Below, one piece after another: positions 30,670 to 42,112 of a DNA stretch of 64,000 nucleotides. Every line of letters begins with the position of its first letter. Position 1 is the first letter of the stretch. The translations under genes and the position numbers were made by a program. This DNA is from Epiperipatus broadwayi. Lineage: Eukaryota; Onychophora; Udeonychophora; Euonychophora; Peripatidae. The notes beneath the pieces were generated by a model that was given only the letters and a program-made list of their open reading frames with translations, was not told the origin of the DNA and ran no database searches. The stretch is taken from assembly GCA_028023455.1 (NCBI GenBank), contig JAQFVV010006197.1, positions 21,184,653-21,248,652 of the forward strand, in the 5' to 3' direction.

Positions 30670-32292
30670 TATTTAAATCCTTTTTATCATCACAGCCAAT
30701 ATGATTTGAGAGTGAATAATATCTGCCATAATATTTAAAAAAAATCTAATTTCCAATCATCTATTTTATTATCAGAGCTAGCCCGATGAGGAGGGGGGTA
30801 TGAATGGTGCAACATCACAGGACCCCAATGCATAATCTATGTATTTTTCAAAAATCAAGTCCAAAACATTTTATCACTTGTTAAATGTAACTATAATTTA
30901 TTTTTGTTGTTGCTAAAACTCTGTAATTTGTAGGCTTCATAATAACCATCATATACAAAGGAATATAATTGTAGAGGTTGTGTCATCATGCAGATTTTTC
31001 AACTATTTACAGTGAACATGATCTGGTCAGATTAATTTGAAATGCAATGTTGAATAATTGAAATTAAAATTACTAATTGTAAAGTAATGCAACCATATCT
31101 GCAAAGAAGTTTTTTTTTAAATATTTAAATGTTTTTTAATCATATATAAAAGAGACCCCACATGTAAAATTGTACCGGTCTTCACTTTTTTTGCAGGTCG
31201 ACTCTGTTCATAATAAAGGATGATGGGAAGATGTAATGATGTATTTAAAATAACAATCCACTCCATACATCTCTACTCAAGCGCCATCTATATATGCCTG
31301 AGTTACGAAAGATTGCATCTAAACTGATTCTCTTTTTAAAACAATTTTAATGAAATTAATCAATTACTATAACAATTCAAAAATATATGAAAGATTTCAT
31401 AAAGGCCATAAATCTTTTCAATACATTTTTGTGATTATAAATGTCTGAGTCTTATCTGAATGCAATTTCCTTTAATAAAAAAAAAAAAAGTTCTTTATTG
31501 TTGGAATTTTCTACGTATTCTTAAAACATAAAAACACTTGTCTTAGAAATTGTTAATAAAGCAAGATATTTTATAACAATGTTTATTATTTGACATTTCT
31601 AGCAGAATTTATTTTTTCTATTTGTCTTTTTTAATAAAAAAAATTAATGAGGCAAAAAATGATTTTGAACTTTACACTTTTTGTTTATTTGTCTTAGATT
31701 TATATCAAAGGTCATTTAAATTATTATCTCTTATTCTTTGAGGAAAGTATATTAGTAACTAGAAGTAGAAATAAAGTTATATCTGAATAAATATCTATTT
31801 CAATTAATGATTATCAAGTTAACAATTATGTAGAAGTAAATTATATCTAATAAAAATACATTAGATTCTTATCTTTTAAAAACGTAATTGTAAATTGTTA
31901 ATTTTAATTTGCTTTACATACAATGAAAAAAATAAGATAGTCCAAAAATCTCCTCTTAGTTTTTTTAAAGAACCACCATTGAAGAAGGCACTGAGGGCTC
32001 AAACATCTTTCCATTCTTTTATTTTTTAATTAAAAGAAGTTAAATATCCACATACTGACCGATATTAGATGTTTAGATAGATTGTTTATTCACTGGCTAT
32101 CTGGAAAAAAAAATCGTAAAACTGATAACTTGAAACAAAAAATGTTCTACCTAGTTCAAATTTAAATTCAGATGATAAACAAACAAATAGATGTGCAAAA
32201 CTTCTCCATGAGACTTTCTCTTTGTAGACCCATTGCTCTAAAATTAAGATACTACAGTAAATTGTGTTAAGAGAATATGGTTATCTATGGTC
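30670..32292. other. AT-rich stretch, no gene seen
   Basis: No gene is seen. A slightly GC-richer patch at 31170-31320 contains TTTTTTGCAGGTCGACTC, which looks like a 3' splice site but leads into no open frame. Confidence 0.4.
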
Positions 32293-32304
32293 ACCATCAG
32301 TAGT

Positions 32305-32415
32305 TTTTTCCATATGTCATAGCATCAGCCGGGAGGCGAACCCTCAACAACTGTCTGCAAGCAACTGCTTGCTTGCAAGGCAGCTGTACTGACCTCAGCT
32401 AACAACGCTTGACTA
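32305..32415 (-). repeat. tRNA-derived SINE family S, subfamily with internal duplication
   Basis: A minus-strand copy with box B (GGGTTCGCCTCCC) and 3' GATGCTATGACATATGG plus A(6). Target duplication ACCATCAGTAGT lies at 32293-32304 and 32416-32427. Relative to the copies at 544 and 1410 it has an extra piece in the anticodon-arm region (TTGCAAGCAAGCAGTTGC then TTGCAGACAG). The copy at 61217 shares this insertion, so the two form a subfamily. Confidence 0.85.
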
Positions 32416-32427
32416 ACCATCAGTAGT

Positions 32428-32516
32428 AATAGAACATTTCGAGCAAAAGATAATCTTTGATCATAATTATCAGTAGTTATGATCAAAGATTATCTTTTGA
32501 TCGAAATGTTCTATTG
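32428..32516. repeat. near-perfect 43-bp hairpin
   Basis: AATAGAACATTTCGAGC to TTTGATCATAA (32428-32470) pairs with TTATGATCAAAG to ATGTTCTATT (32475-32516), with one or two mismatches and a 4-6 nt loop. It abuts the target duplication of the SINE at 32305-32415. Confidence 0.8.
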
Positions 32517-32519
32517 TCT

Positions 32520-33935
32520 AGTAACTGTTCTTGAAGTACAGAATATATTTTCATGTTGTAATCGGACAAGTCTTTTATGATTTAATTCATTATTATTGAG
32601 TTATGGGCATTTCAGACTATTGAAACTATTCTTCTTTATCACTCTTCTTTAATCTAATGTTGAGATTAAGATTAAAATTCACTAACTGTATATACTATAT
32701 CGACAAAGCTCATTCATACTAGTTCTTTCAAATGCAAATACAGCATTAAACACAATAATAAAATAGACAAAAAAATTCTAATTCAAATTTGTGATAATGA
32801 TATTATACCCCCCCCCCCCGAAAAAAATTAAGGGCAAGACAGAAATGTAGCTAAGATATCTTTTGAGAATCATTTTCATAAAAATAAATCTATTTTTTTA
32901 TTTTTTATATGTCAAATCTCTGTTAATAATTTGAAAAAATAAATTTAAGTAAATAATTTTGCTTAGTTTTCATATTTTCATAGGTGCAATATTAACTTTT
33001 TAAGGATTAGATTGAAATGTTACAGATAAAGTATTATATATTCCACAAACATACCATAAAAAACAGTAAAGCAGAAAAAATATAATCATTATAATTTACT
33101 AATTTTAAATTTATTGTAAATTATGAAATTTGATAAATAAGTTTTAAAATAGGTAATTTGATAATAGGTTTATCTTATTCTTCCCAAAATTATAGTGTAA
33201 GCTTGTGGTTAAAACACCTGTAGAGGTCCCTACTATCACATTTTATATGCATATTATCGAGGTTATAGCCTCAGTAAATATTATACTTAAAATAGTACAT
33301 AACTTAGCCATCATATTTCATCTCAGTGCTTTCCAAAAAAAAAAAAAAGTATTTTGAGAAATTATTTTTAATATTAGACTTACCTATGTTAAGGGAAGTT
33401 TTTGTTTAACAAAATAAATACAATAAGATCTGCAAAATAATTTTTAGAGTGAATAACTAATAAACAGTTTTTGCCATAAATTAAGATTAATACAACAAGT
33501 AAATAAACATACAATGAGTAGAAAAATAGTAGAATTTGTGGAACAGTTTTTATCTTTAGCAACAAAAATGTTATACATATTTTGTTTAAAAATATTTTTT
33601 CCTAGGCACACATATAGAATTGTAATAATTTTAGACTTAAAAGATGAAATATTTAAAAAATTCAAAACAAAAGTTTAGCAAAAATATTTTTCACTAAAAT
33701 TTAGCAATCAATTCAGTTCACTTATTTTTTCTATCTTTAGCTTTATCATTGATAAAGCATTTGCTATAATCTTCAGTGTGTTTAGATATTTTAAATTTAT
33801 CCAGATTGAAAATACCACTAAAGCAAATGTAAATTATTTAGCTGGTGTCTGATTTCATACATTGTAATAATATTTTCAATTGCACATGTATTCAAATCCC
33901 AACTTGTTAAAATAACAGATATCTTAATGTACATA
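32520..33935. other. AT-rich stretch, no gene seen
   Basis: No gene or known repeat is present. A C(10) run lies at 32810-32819. Confidence 0.45.
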
Positions 33936-33938
33936 CAT

Positions 33939-34111
33939 AAATATAAAAATACAAATCACCCTCCCAAATGTTATGTTACTTCGGCAATGCCTCTGTGAAT
34001 AATTATAACTTTTTGGATTGTGCTGCTTGAAATTTAGGCTTTATATTTATTCATAGAGGGCGTTGTTGAAATAATATAACATTTGAAAAGATGATTTGTC
34101 ATTTTTATATT
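33939..34111. repeat. fold-back MITE-like element, arms about 55-60 bp
   Basis: ATAAAAATACAAATCAC to GCCTCTGTGAATA (33941-33999) pairs with TATTCATAGAGGGCG to GATTTGTCATTTTTAT (34049-34111) at about 80 percent by eye. The central loop is about 50 bp. There is no ORF. Confidence 0.7.
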
Positions 34112-34735
34112 TGAATTTTCAGCCAGTGATATGCATTTAGATTTTTTTTATACACATGTATTCATCTTTCTTATTTTGTTAATTTTATTAATGCTTTTAG
34201 AGACTATTTTTTAAAATAAACTTAAAAATTTTAATATAGCAGGATCTTCTACAATGAACTCTTTTATACTGAATAAATTAAATGGTGCAACAGTTCTCAC
34301 TAAATTAAAATTTGTATTAATGTAAATGTTACAATCATTGCTAGAACTGCAGACACTTAAAAATTAAAACATTAATTTATCTTTGTATCTTTAATAGTTA
34401 AAATATTGTACTTTTAAAAAAAGAATTCTATTATGCATATAGGTAGTAATTTTAGCCATGATTTTGAGAAACAGAGATAATAAGCCTATTTAACATTCCA
34501 TTAAAAAGATTTTCAAATGAAAAAAGTGTTAAAACTGTCAATGGACACCCATGCTATGACAAGCATTATTTTCTGATATAGTATATATATTTGTATTCCC
34601 TTTTATGTAGGGTATCAGAAATCTTAGTCATATTTTTGTAAGAATTACTTGTTTTATTTCCTATATCTGATCATTGCTGTAAAATATATATATAATATCC
34701 AAATGGAAAAGTATTGAATGGCTAAGTCAATATTA
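34112..34735. other. AT-rich stretch, no gene seen
   Basis: Nothing recognisable is seen. Confidence 0.4.
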
Positions 34736-35025
34736 ATAATTTTTATTAGTCATTTATTAGACTAAAAATTATCCAGTAATGGATAATATTTCTGTAGTGT
34801 AATTTTTACTACACCACTCTCATGTAAGGTAGGGCATGGTTTCTATCTGCTTTTAATACTTTATGAACATATGACCAAAGACATGAAAAAGATCTATGAT
34901 CCCCAAGTGGTTAGAAACTTGTCTCTACTTTGTGTTAGAGTGCTGTAGTGAAAATTACATTACAGAAATATTATGCATTATTGAATAATCTCTAGTCATT
35001 TAGACTAATAAAAATTATTAATATA

Positions 35026-36005
35026 CACCTGGGTCTCATTTTACGCGATAGATAGGTTCCTCAGAAAACATGCGCAAACAAAATCATGCAAAAATAGACA
35101 TAACTTACCTTGAAAAAGGGGGAATACAGACTGTGATTTTTCAAAACTCACATAAAAGCAAAGCACCAATGTAAAATTTACTTTAAAATTCGTGCAAAAA
35201 AAAAAATAAGGAAATAAAATATGACTAATAAAAAATTTCAAATTTGAAAAAAATTGATACAAGACAAACTTTTTTTAACTATAATATTTAATTTTATTCA
35301 AAACAATATATTTTTATGCATAATTTACAGTAATTTATATTTTTTTATACACATTTGAATTATTATCACTATTTGCCGTTAAACAGGTTCGTTTGCAAAC
35401 TGATAAAAAAATCAGATTCTTCACAAGATGAAATACAACTAGCACCAACGTCACTCTCATGTTGTGTTAATTAATGGTTTTCTGGTGACAACGTAATTAG
35501 TAATTAATCTAACAACTAAAAATTAAATTCTTATTTTTGTCTTTAATTTTCAATTTTAATTGTGCCCACTGCTATTACTCACCTTTTAAAAATAAACTTG
35601 CGGACACTAAATGATTAATAATTGATTACTGTACATTCTTTTTTAAAAAGCAAAAACAGAATGTGATTTAAAATGCAAAATTAACATGCACAATGTTTGA
35701 ACAAATTTACATTACAATCTTGTAAAATTTAATGTGTGTATACATAAAATGTGGAAATCATGATTTTAATTTCATTATTCCATAAAATCTTACTATTATA
35801 AAGCACTGAAAATATTGAAATTACTAACATGAAAGTCGAATTCCAATAGTAATGTGCTATTACAGTACTTTCAATATAACATTAAGTGCGTGAAATTTAT
35901 TATTTAAAGTAATAGCGTATTATCGGAGTTCAACTTCCGGTGAAACCTGAATCACATAACTTCAAAATTGTGTTAAATAAGTCTGCGTAAAAAGAGACCC
36001 AGGTG
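35026..36005. mobile_element. pogo/Tigger-like nonautonomous DNA transposon, TA target
   Basis: The ends CACCTGGGTCTCATTTTACG and CGTAAAAAGAGACCCAGGTG are inverted repeats, flanked by TA (35024-35025 and 36006-36007). Removing the 980 bp plus one TA restores the E monomer as seen at 5990-6000 and 7676-7690, which proves the boundaries. The subterminal part (GGTTCCTCAGAAAAC, GCGCAAAC, AAATCATGC) resembles Tigger ends, and TA duplication is typical of Tc1/mariner/pogo. No transposase ORF remains, and the 73-codon ORF at 35041 is not transposase-like. Confidence 0.8.
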
Positions 36006-36131
36006 TACTTTAATTAAGTGATTTGTATCAAAGTTGTGAGGACAATAAGTTTGACACTTATCAAATAAACTGTAGTAATTTTTTATCTACATATATACTA
36101 AACAATGATAAAGATATGTATAAGAGATTGT

Positions 36132-36190
36132 GGTCTGGACCAATTGATGAGAGCTGGTTCAGCACAAAATCTTGAGGATCATAGATTTTT
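36132..36190 (+). ncRNA. type E hammerhead-like motif, degenerate
   Basis: GGACCAA, UUGAUGA (36144-36150), stem II GAGCUGGUUCAGC, AAAA for GAAA, AUCUUGAGGAUC. It shares U at core position 3 with the copy at 8298. The further loss of G12 makes cleavage unlikely. Confidence 0.5.
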
Positions 36191-36279
36191 TCTCAAGTCT
36201 TTGATCATATGTTTATGATTATGCCCCATCCACAAGATTTTAAAAGCGGATAGAAATCAGTCCCTATCTTGCTAAGCTA

Positions 36280-36788
36280 ATGATCTATACCTTTTTATGA
36301 TTTTTAATAGCATAAGTTTACTTGCTCTTAAAAATTTAGTTTAATTTTTAATATGAGCCAGAAAAACAGGAACATGAAGAAAAAATAATTTTCAAGTGAC
36401 AAAGTAGAAGTTTTGAATATAGAATGATCATTATTACTGTACATTTGTTCAAGCTTCTTATTCTTTTAAAAATTTTAGTTTTCATTAAACTTAAATTATA
36501 TAGGGCAGTGTGTAAACACAATTATGTTCAACAATTAATTTTATATTTGTTAGTATATTCACATTTTTGATTTTGTATTATATTTTTACTATTTAAATGT
36601 TTCTATTGCATGGCAAGTTTTTTTCTAGACTAAAAGCTCATAGGATGAATTATCCTGAAAAAATAACTTTCAACATGTAAGAGAATGAATGGATTGTTAA
36701 TGAATGAGATTCTGAAACCAATGGCATTCATGGTAGGGGATCCCATTTTAAAAACATTGATATTAAATTTAACATTTTACTTTTAAAA
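36280..36788. other. AT-rich stretch, no gene seen
   Basis: Nothing recognisable is seen. Confidence 0.4.
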
Positions 36789-36796
36789 TTAAATAT

Positions 36797-38497
36797 GGTA
36801 AAAGCCTGAAATCTGGGCATGGCCACTTGGGGCATTGTTTACGTGTCAAAACACATAAAAATGCCATTTTGGTGGCCGTGGCCTTACAAGCTAATACAAC
36901 ATTTATGTATTGTATTAACCCATTGAGCTAGATGCTTTACATGACATTGCACAAAAATATTACGGCCTGTTTTGTGCTTCAAAGCTATTTACGCATATTC
37001 ATTCTATTCATAGCTGATTACCGTATCGCTTGAGGGTGTTTAAATTTCAAGGCGGTATGACTTTTTCAAATCTCCTTAATAGAGGAATGTCATTTCGATT
37101 TAAAAAATGTTGTTAATTATTAATAATTGTCATATGGTCCCCACTCTTCCCGAAAAAAAGGTTAATATGTAAAAAATTGGCAAAGTGTATGTTCGAACAC
37201 GCTTCGACAAAGCTCTCGCGCTAAGTCACGTTTCAGCATGGGGGGGGGAATATTTGAGACCACTAAAAGGTCTGAGATGAACGTGCAATTTTGAAACTTT
37301 TCTTCAGATAAATTGCTGAGTACAGAAAGTGTGTGAGATTGTGTGTTTTTTTTTTTGGTCAGGCACACATAATGTCCACTTTTTATTACAGCAATAAAAT
37401 CGAATAAATAATTTTAAAAAGTCCAAAGTTTGTGTCCTTTTTTGTTGTTTTTTATTTCATTAGAAATTGACAAGTATTTGGATTCAATTTTTTGCAGCGG
37501 GGTTAAAATAAATGATGACTTTGGTTGACTTTTTGTTAAGAATAACAAATTACGAAATACCCCCCACACCCACCCCCGAAAGCAGTTTATTGTAGAAGGC
37601 TAAAAAAAAAAAAAGGTAATTCCAATGAAATAGAAATCAAAGTAAAAAGTGAGAAAAAGTTGTTTCAAAAAAAGGAAAAAAAAGTTAAATTCTTGACTTT
37701 TTGGTTACAATTCTTTTTCCGAGTGTGTGGGGGTGGGTGTTTGAAAACAATTTTTTAATCGGCAAAAACACAAAAGTAAATTTTGATTTAATATTAAGAA
37801 AAAAACAATTACGTCAACCAAAAAGAAATCAAAATTCGAAACAAGTCCCAAAGTTGATTCTCTTTTTTCAGCGCTGTTAAAATAATTGACTATTTTTGTT
37901 GGCCTTTTTGTTAATAATAACAGTACGAATTCCCCCCCCTCCCCCGCTCAAAAAGCTGTTTCTTGTAGTAGCCAAAAAAAAAAAAAAAGGTTAATTCAAA
38001 CATAATCTAAATCAAAGTGAAAACAAGTTGTGTTTAAAAAAAAAGTAAAATTAATAATAATAAGAAAAACCATTTAGTCAAGCCAAAAAAAATAAAAGAA
38101 AGGTAGAATTAAGTTCTAAACAAGTCGCAAATAATTGTACTGTATTCTATTTTTTCGGCAGTGGGATTCAAACAAATTTTTTTGACATCGTGAAACGGTC
38201 CGAAGTTTTCAAATGATAAAAAGAAAAAATACAATTAGCAAAATTTGTTGAAAAAATATCAGGTTCCAAAAAACCCACAAAAAGTAACGAAAATGAACAT
38301 CAAAATTTGTTTAATAATAAAGAAATCATGTTCTAAATGAAATAAAAATTATTCGTTTAATCAATATTAGAAAAAAAAAAAAAACCTTGTTGTATAAAAA
38401 AAAAAAAAAGTTGTGGCGGCCCGGTAATGTTATATTTCATTGATTTTGTCTGGCATCAACGCTCCAAGCGGCTTTGCCCGGATTTCAGGCTTTTACC
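36797..38497. mobile_element. hAT-like nonautonomous element with 8-bp target duplication
   Basis: The termini GGTAAAAGCCTGAAATCTGG and CCGGATTTCAGGCTTTTACC are inverted repeats of about 28 bp (including GGCATGGCC/GGCTTTGCC). Flanks are TTAAATAT (36789-36796) and TTAAATAC (38498-38505), an 8-bp duplication with one mismatch, the length typical of hAT and a few other superfamilies. The interior is A/C-rich on the plus strand with long A-runs, C-runs and a diverged internal duplication: TTGACTTTTTGTTAAGAATAAC (about 37527) with the C-run and A-run recurs about 370 bp later (about 37898). There is no transposase. TIR sequence is not the classic hAT CAGGGG, so the superfamily is tentative. Confidence 0.75.
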
Positions 38498-38509
38498 TTA
38501 AATACTTTA

Positions 38510-40055
38510 AGCTATTACATTTTACACTTTTGATTGCACTTAATTTATATATTACTTTTTATTATTATTGATAATATTTAATTATTTATGCTCACACTTC
38601 TTTTTTATTATTTTAATATTTTCATTGTCAAAATGCATCTTCTGCCCATTATATCAGTTTGAGTCTGGTTAAGATGAAACTTGGATTCTTTTTTAGATCA
38701 TAAATAGGCCTAGGATGCTTTTTAGGTTATTAAATCATTTTCAACCCAATTATTGATCATGTATTGATTAACAAATGGGGTCTCTAACTATTATTAATCA
38801 GAGAATAAAAATCCCAAGTCAATGCAGTCTGATCAGGTGGATGGAAAAATAAAAATAAAATAAATAGGATTTAATTATAAGGCGGTGTTTCCTTCTGGTG
38901 GAGAAATTTTCCTACAAGAATTGAGATTTACTTTTTAATATATCACTAATAGTGTCTATAGGTTTTATAAAAAATAATATTAAAGTTAAGTAGTATTGAT
39001 CCAAAATACATATTTAATTTTGTAATTGAGTTGACTTTTAAAAGTTAATTAATATTACTAAATGGTTTATAAATTACTTATTATTAATTTCCATAATGTT
39101 ACATTAATATAAATTCTTGAAAAAGCTCTATTTATTTTTTGGCATCATACTATAGAAAAAAATAGTATTTTTTGAAAAAGTCTTCTTACAATATCAATTT
39201 TATAATTATTTAGCATTTAAAAAATAATAAATCAAAATGTAAAATATTCTTCTATCTTTAAAATATCAAGCTGAAAATATGAGTTGGTTTATTGCCATCA
39301 TCTAACAATAAATATTGAATGGCTTTAGAAAAATTTTAATTTTATTACTTTCCACTTTTAATAATAGCACATAGGCATAACACAACATTTCTTCATGTAT
39401 TTCCAGGATGATTAATGATAGTATTGGCATTGGAATCAAATCTGGGTCTTTAGATTCTTGAATATTGAATTCTAAGGTAACACTTTAATTAATTGAGTTG
39501 TTTTCCAAAGGTAGCAGTCAATAGAGATTTTATATACTTATCTATGAGAATCCACCTAATATGTCCACTTTTGTCACATTAAGTTGACTTACGAGATTAT
39601 TGCCATTGTCATATGAGCAGTTTTTATGAATTTTCTTCTTTGTACTTTTTTCTCTCTATCTAATATTTTTGTCTTTTTCTAATTGAATATGTGTTTATTG
39701 ATGCATACATGGCCTGAATTTTACACACAATTTGTTATATCTTTTCTAATCACTATTTTGTACTTTTTCAGTTATTTTTCAATGGTCTAACTGATATCAC
39801 CAATATACATCTTCCCACAATCACATGTATTTCATAGATGCAGTTTTTGTTTTTAATATTTTAAATTTAGACTTTTTAGATGATTTTTTTTAATTGTTTA
39901 TTTAAGGTTTTCTTAACAGCTGATGGATAACTATTCTTAATGAGAGTTTATTATATGTAGATCTTTTTGTTTTAATATTTGATTGAATTCAAGTACAATT
40001 TTTTATATACTTGGAGTATATGAAAATATATAAAAAATTGTACTTGTATTTAATC
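38510..40055. other. AT-rich stretch, no gene; possible tRNA-like trace
   Basis: There is no motif-bearing ORF. At 39427-39450, GGCATTGGAATCAAATCTGG resembles a decayed box B context and is similar to 42784-42805. An inverted pair at 39960-40065 (CAAGTACAATTTTTTATATA and complement) forms a hairpin. Confidence 0.4.
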
Positions 40056-40059
40056 AAAT

Positions 40060-40495
40060 ATTATAGATTCAATCTGTATTCTGCCCATCTCTCTTTTGCA
40101 TATTTAAATGGATAAGGTCCTATACATGAGGGATCAGAGTGACTTAAATCAACATTGGCATGGCAATAATATTGGCATCAACAATGGATTTGGGTATTCC
40201 ATCACCAGATTTTCAATTGTATGGATGGCTGAAGAATTGGAGGGTAGAGTATATTGAAGCCTATTCATTAAAAATTTGAAGATTTGCTATCTTAATATAA
40301 ACTAAGCACTGATTATATATATATGTGGGAGAAGATGAGCTAAATCAACTGATGAGTGCTGATTCAGCATGAAATACCAGATACTGGAGATCATTTATCT
40401 TTTCACATGTGGGTGGTCATGACTATTGGTTGTATAAGATATAGTGAATAGCTGAGGGGAGCTTGAAAATCTGTATTCAAGTCCTTTATACGGTA
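40060..40495 (+). repeat. HHR repeat family A, single forward monomer beside PLE
   Basis: The sequence follows the A monomer from ATAAGGTCCTATACATGAGG (compare 7315-7340) through ATTGAAGCCTATTCATTAAA to the ribozyme and ends near GAGCTTGAAAATCTGTATTC. It lies against the 3' side of the PLE reverse-transcriptase remnant (minus strand) in opposite orientation. In PLEs, terminal repeats with hammerheads flank the ORF, sometimes inverted, so it may be the PLE's own terminal repeat. Confidence 0.7.
40338..40396 (+). ncRNA. type A hammerhead ribozyme, altered stem III
   Basis: AUCAA, CUGAUGA (40349-40355), stem II GUGCUGAUUCAGCAU (5 bp with G-U), GAAA (40371-40374), then UACCAGAUACUGGAGAUC. Both core boxes are intact. 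Stem III and the 3' strand of stem I have changed relative to the A consensus (UACGUAUAUUGGUGAUU), so it would fold poorly. Confidence 0.6.
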
Positions 40496-40499
40496 CACC

Positions 40500-41950
40500 T
40501 TTTCTTTTTCCAAATCACTAGTTTCTGAACAAATTTATTTGCTCTGTTCCATAGTAAAAGTATAGTTCCATGTTTCTGGTGTGATTGGACTTATATGTTA
40601 AGTATTTACCTATGTGTGTGGGTCTTCTGTTACAGAATTGTAATTTTGATTTGCCACGAGTGAACCTTGTCACAAGAATATCAAAGAATTGCAGTTTTTG
40701 TTCTTGTTCTGATTTTATTGTGAAATTAATTGGTGATATGTTGCTGATGTGTGTCCAGAATGATTGGAATAATATGCTTCATCATAGCACCATACAAAAA
40801 TATATTATCAACATAGTGAAGCCAAACATTAGGTGGATATGGATTAGTATTAATAAATGTGGTTTCAAGTTCCTCCATGTTAATATTGCTAATCAGAGAT
40901 TACAGTGATGAACCTATATCAATATTGCTGTTATACAGAATGTTAATAATTCCATTGTATTATTAATAGGAAGAGTTGCTCTAATTTGTAAGCTCTTATC
41001 ACCATTTAATCTCTTCCTTGAAATATCATATATGTCATTTCTTCCAATTTTTATATTTTTGATTATTTCTCCACTTAGAACTCCTATCAAAAAACTGTGT
41101 TTTGTATCCTAAAAGACTAAGAACTTTGAGAAGAAATTGTGACATTTTTGGTGAGATGAATTTCAAGAACTAACAATAGATCTTAATAGAGCATGGTCCT
41201 TATTAATTTTAAGCAGAAAATAAAGTTAATGTTAATTTACATTTTTCTATAACACTGAAGTACTCACAATGCTTTTTAACTAATGCTTGTAACTTTGTTT
41301 TTGCATTTCGTATTGGATTTTTTTTTGCCACTCTTGTATTTTGTTATCATGATCATATATACACCTTACAAATGAAGTATTACCTTTGTCAGCAAGGAAA
41401 ATGATTATAGATTTGTCTAGTTTGAGAAATTTAATTGATATTCTCTCATCATAGAAAATGTTTGATTTTTGGTATTTCTCAAATGTTCTTTTATTCTTCA
41501 GCATAATTCTTCTGCATCTTCTAAAGGCAATTTTTGAGTGACTTTTTTAGTAACTGTCATTATATCTAATGAAGTGATATTATTTGTGTGGTGATAATGT
41601 TCTGTCCTTTTTTCAGAACAGAAATTTCAGCATCTATTCAATATTTAAAACTAATATTTTTAACTGATGAAGTTGGTAGGTTTAAAAGTTTTTTCTTTTA
41701 GTATACTTTTAATTTTCCATGTAATTTAGAGTATGATCTTCATATTATTTAAGAAACTTGTGTGAAATCTTCATCAATAAGTTTATTTTTTAGAAGACAA
41801 TTACATTAACCAATGTAATGCAAAGATTGGTGTTTGTAAAATCTTTGAGCTTTATTCTTTCTCTTAACAGGGCCTCACTTGCTTTCTGAGTAATTTTCTT
41901 AGTTCTCTGGGAGTTGCAAACCCTTAGAAACAAAAAGATTAAATCAAATT
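40500..41950 (-). pseudogene. Penelope-like element (PLE) reverse transcriptase remnant
   Basis: Minus-strand blocks in the expected order: RVCNSQRTKKITQKASEALL (about 41930-41860), FLKLDKSIIIFLADKGNTSF (41367-41426, the PLE block 'K.DKSIVILPADKGN'), NMEELETTFINTNPYPPNVW then LHYVDNIFLYG (RT motif C, with YVDN for YVDD, near 40804-40818), LQFFDILVTRF (about 40665-40694, PLE 'LPFLDV.V.R'), and RRPTHIGKYLTYKSNH (about 40580-40630, PLE 'RKPTHT..YL...S.H'). Frameshifts and stops separate the blocks. Much of the central RT and any GIY-YIG endonuclease are missing or unrecognisable. The plus-strand ORF at 40585-40908 is antisense to it. An intact relative could supply RT to the HHR repeats; that is inference. 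Confidence 0.85.
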
Positions 41951-42083
41951 TAAAATTTTTCTAAAGGCATTCAATATTTAATGTTAGATGATAGAAATGG
42001 AATTAACATAATTATTAGTAAAATTCCACCATCATAAACCTTCAGGCAAAAAACTGTAAATATGTTTTTATCAGAACTTTCTC

Positions 42084-42111
42084 AATATATATATATATAT
42101 ATATATATATG
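42084..42111. repeat. (TA)n microsatellite
   Basis: About 13 TA units lie at the boundary of the type B element. TATATA tracts also occur at A and C monomer ends. Confidence 0.9.
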
Positions 42112-42112
42112 C

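Larger units (their letters stand above)
34740..36275. mobile_element. HHR repeat family E, head-to-head array split by a MITE
   Basis: An inverted E monomer (34748 to about 34890) is followed by a forward monomer (about 34900-35025), then a 980-bp pogo-like insertion, then the forward monomer again (36006 to about 36275). The forward part after the insertion begins ACTTTAATTAAGTGATTTG, equivalent to 7676-7692, and contains the ribozyme at 36132-36190. The outer arms (TTTCTGTAGTGTAATTTTTA and complement) match 5735-5760 and 5917-5940. There is no coding capacity. Confidence 0.75.

Noticed and set aside
31180-31215. Splice acceptor of a gene (TTTTTTGCAGGTCGAC)
   Set aside because: No open frame or donor site follows, and GCAG is frequent by chance downstream of T-runs here.
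40585-40908. 107-codon plus-strand ORF
   Set aside because: It is antisense to the PLE reverse-transcriptase remnant, which explains the open frame.
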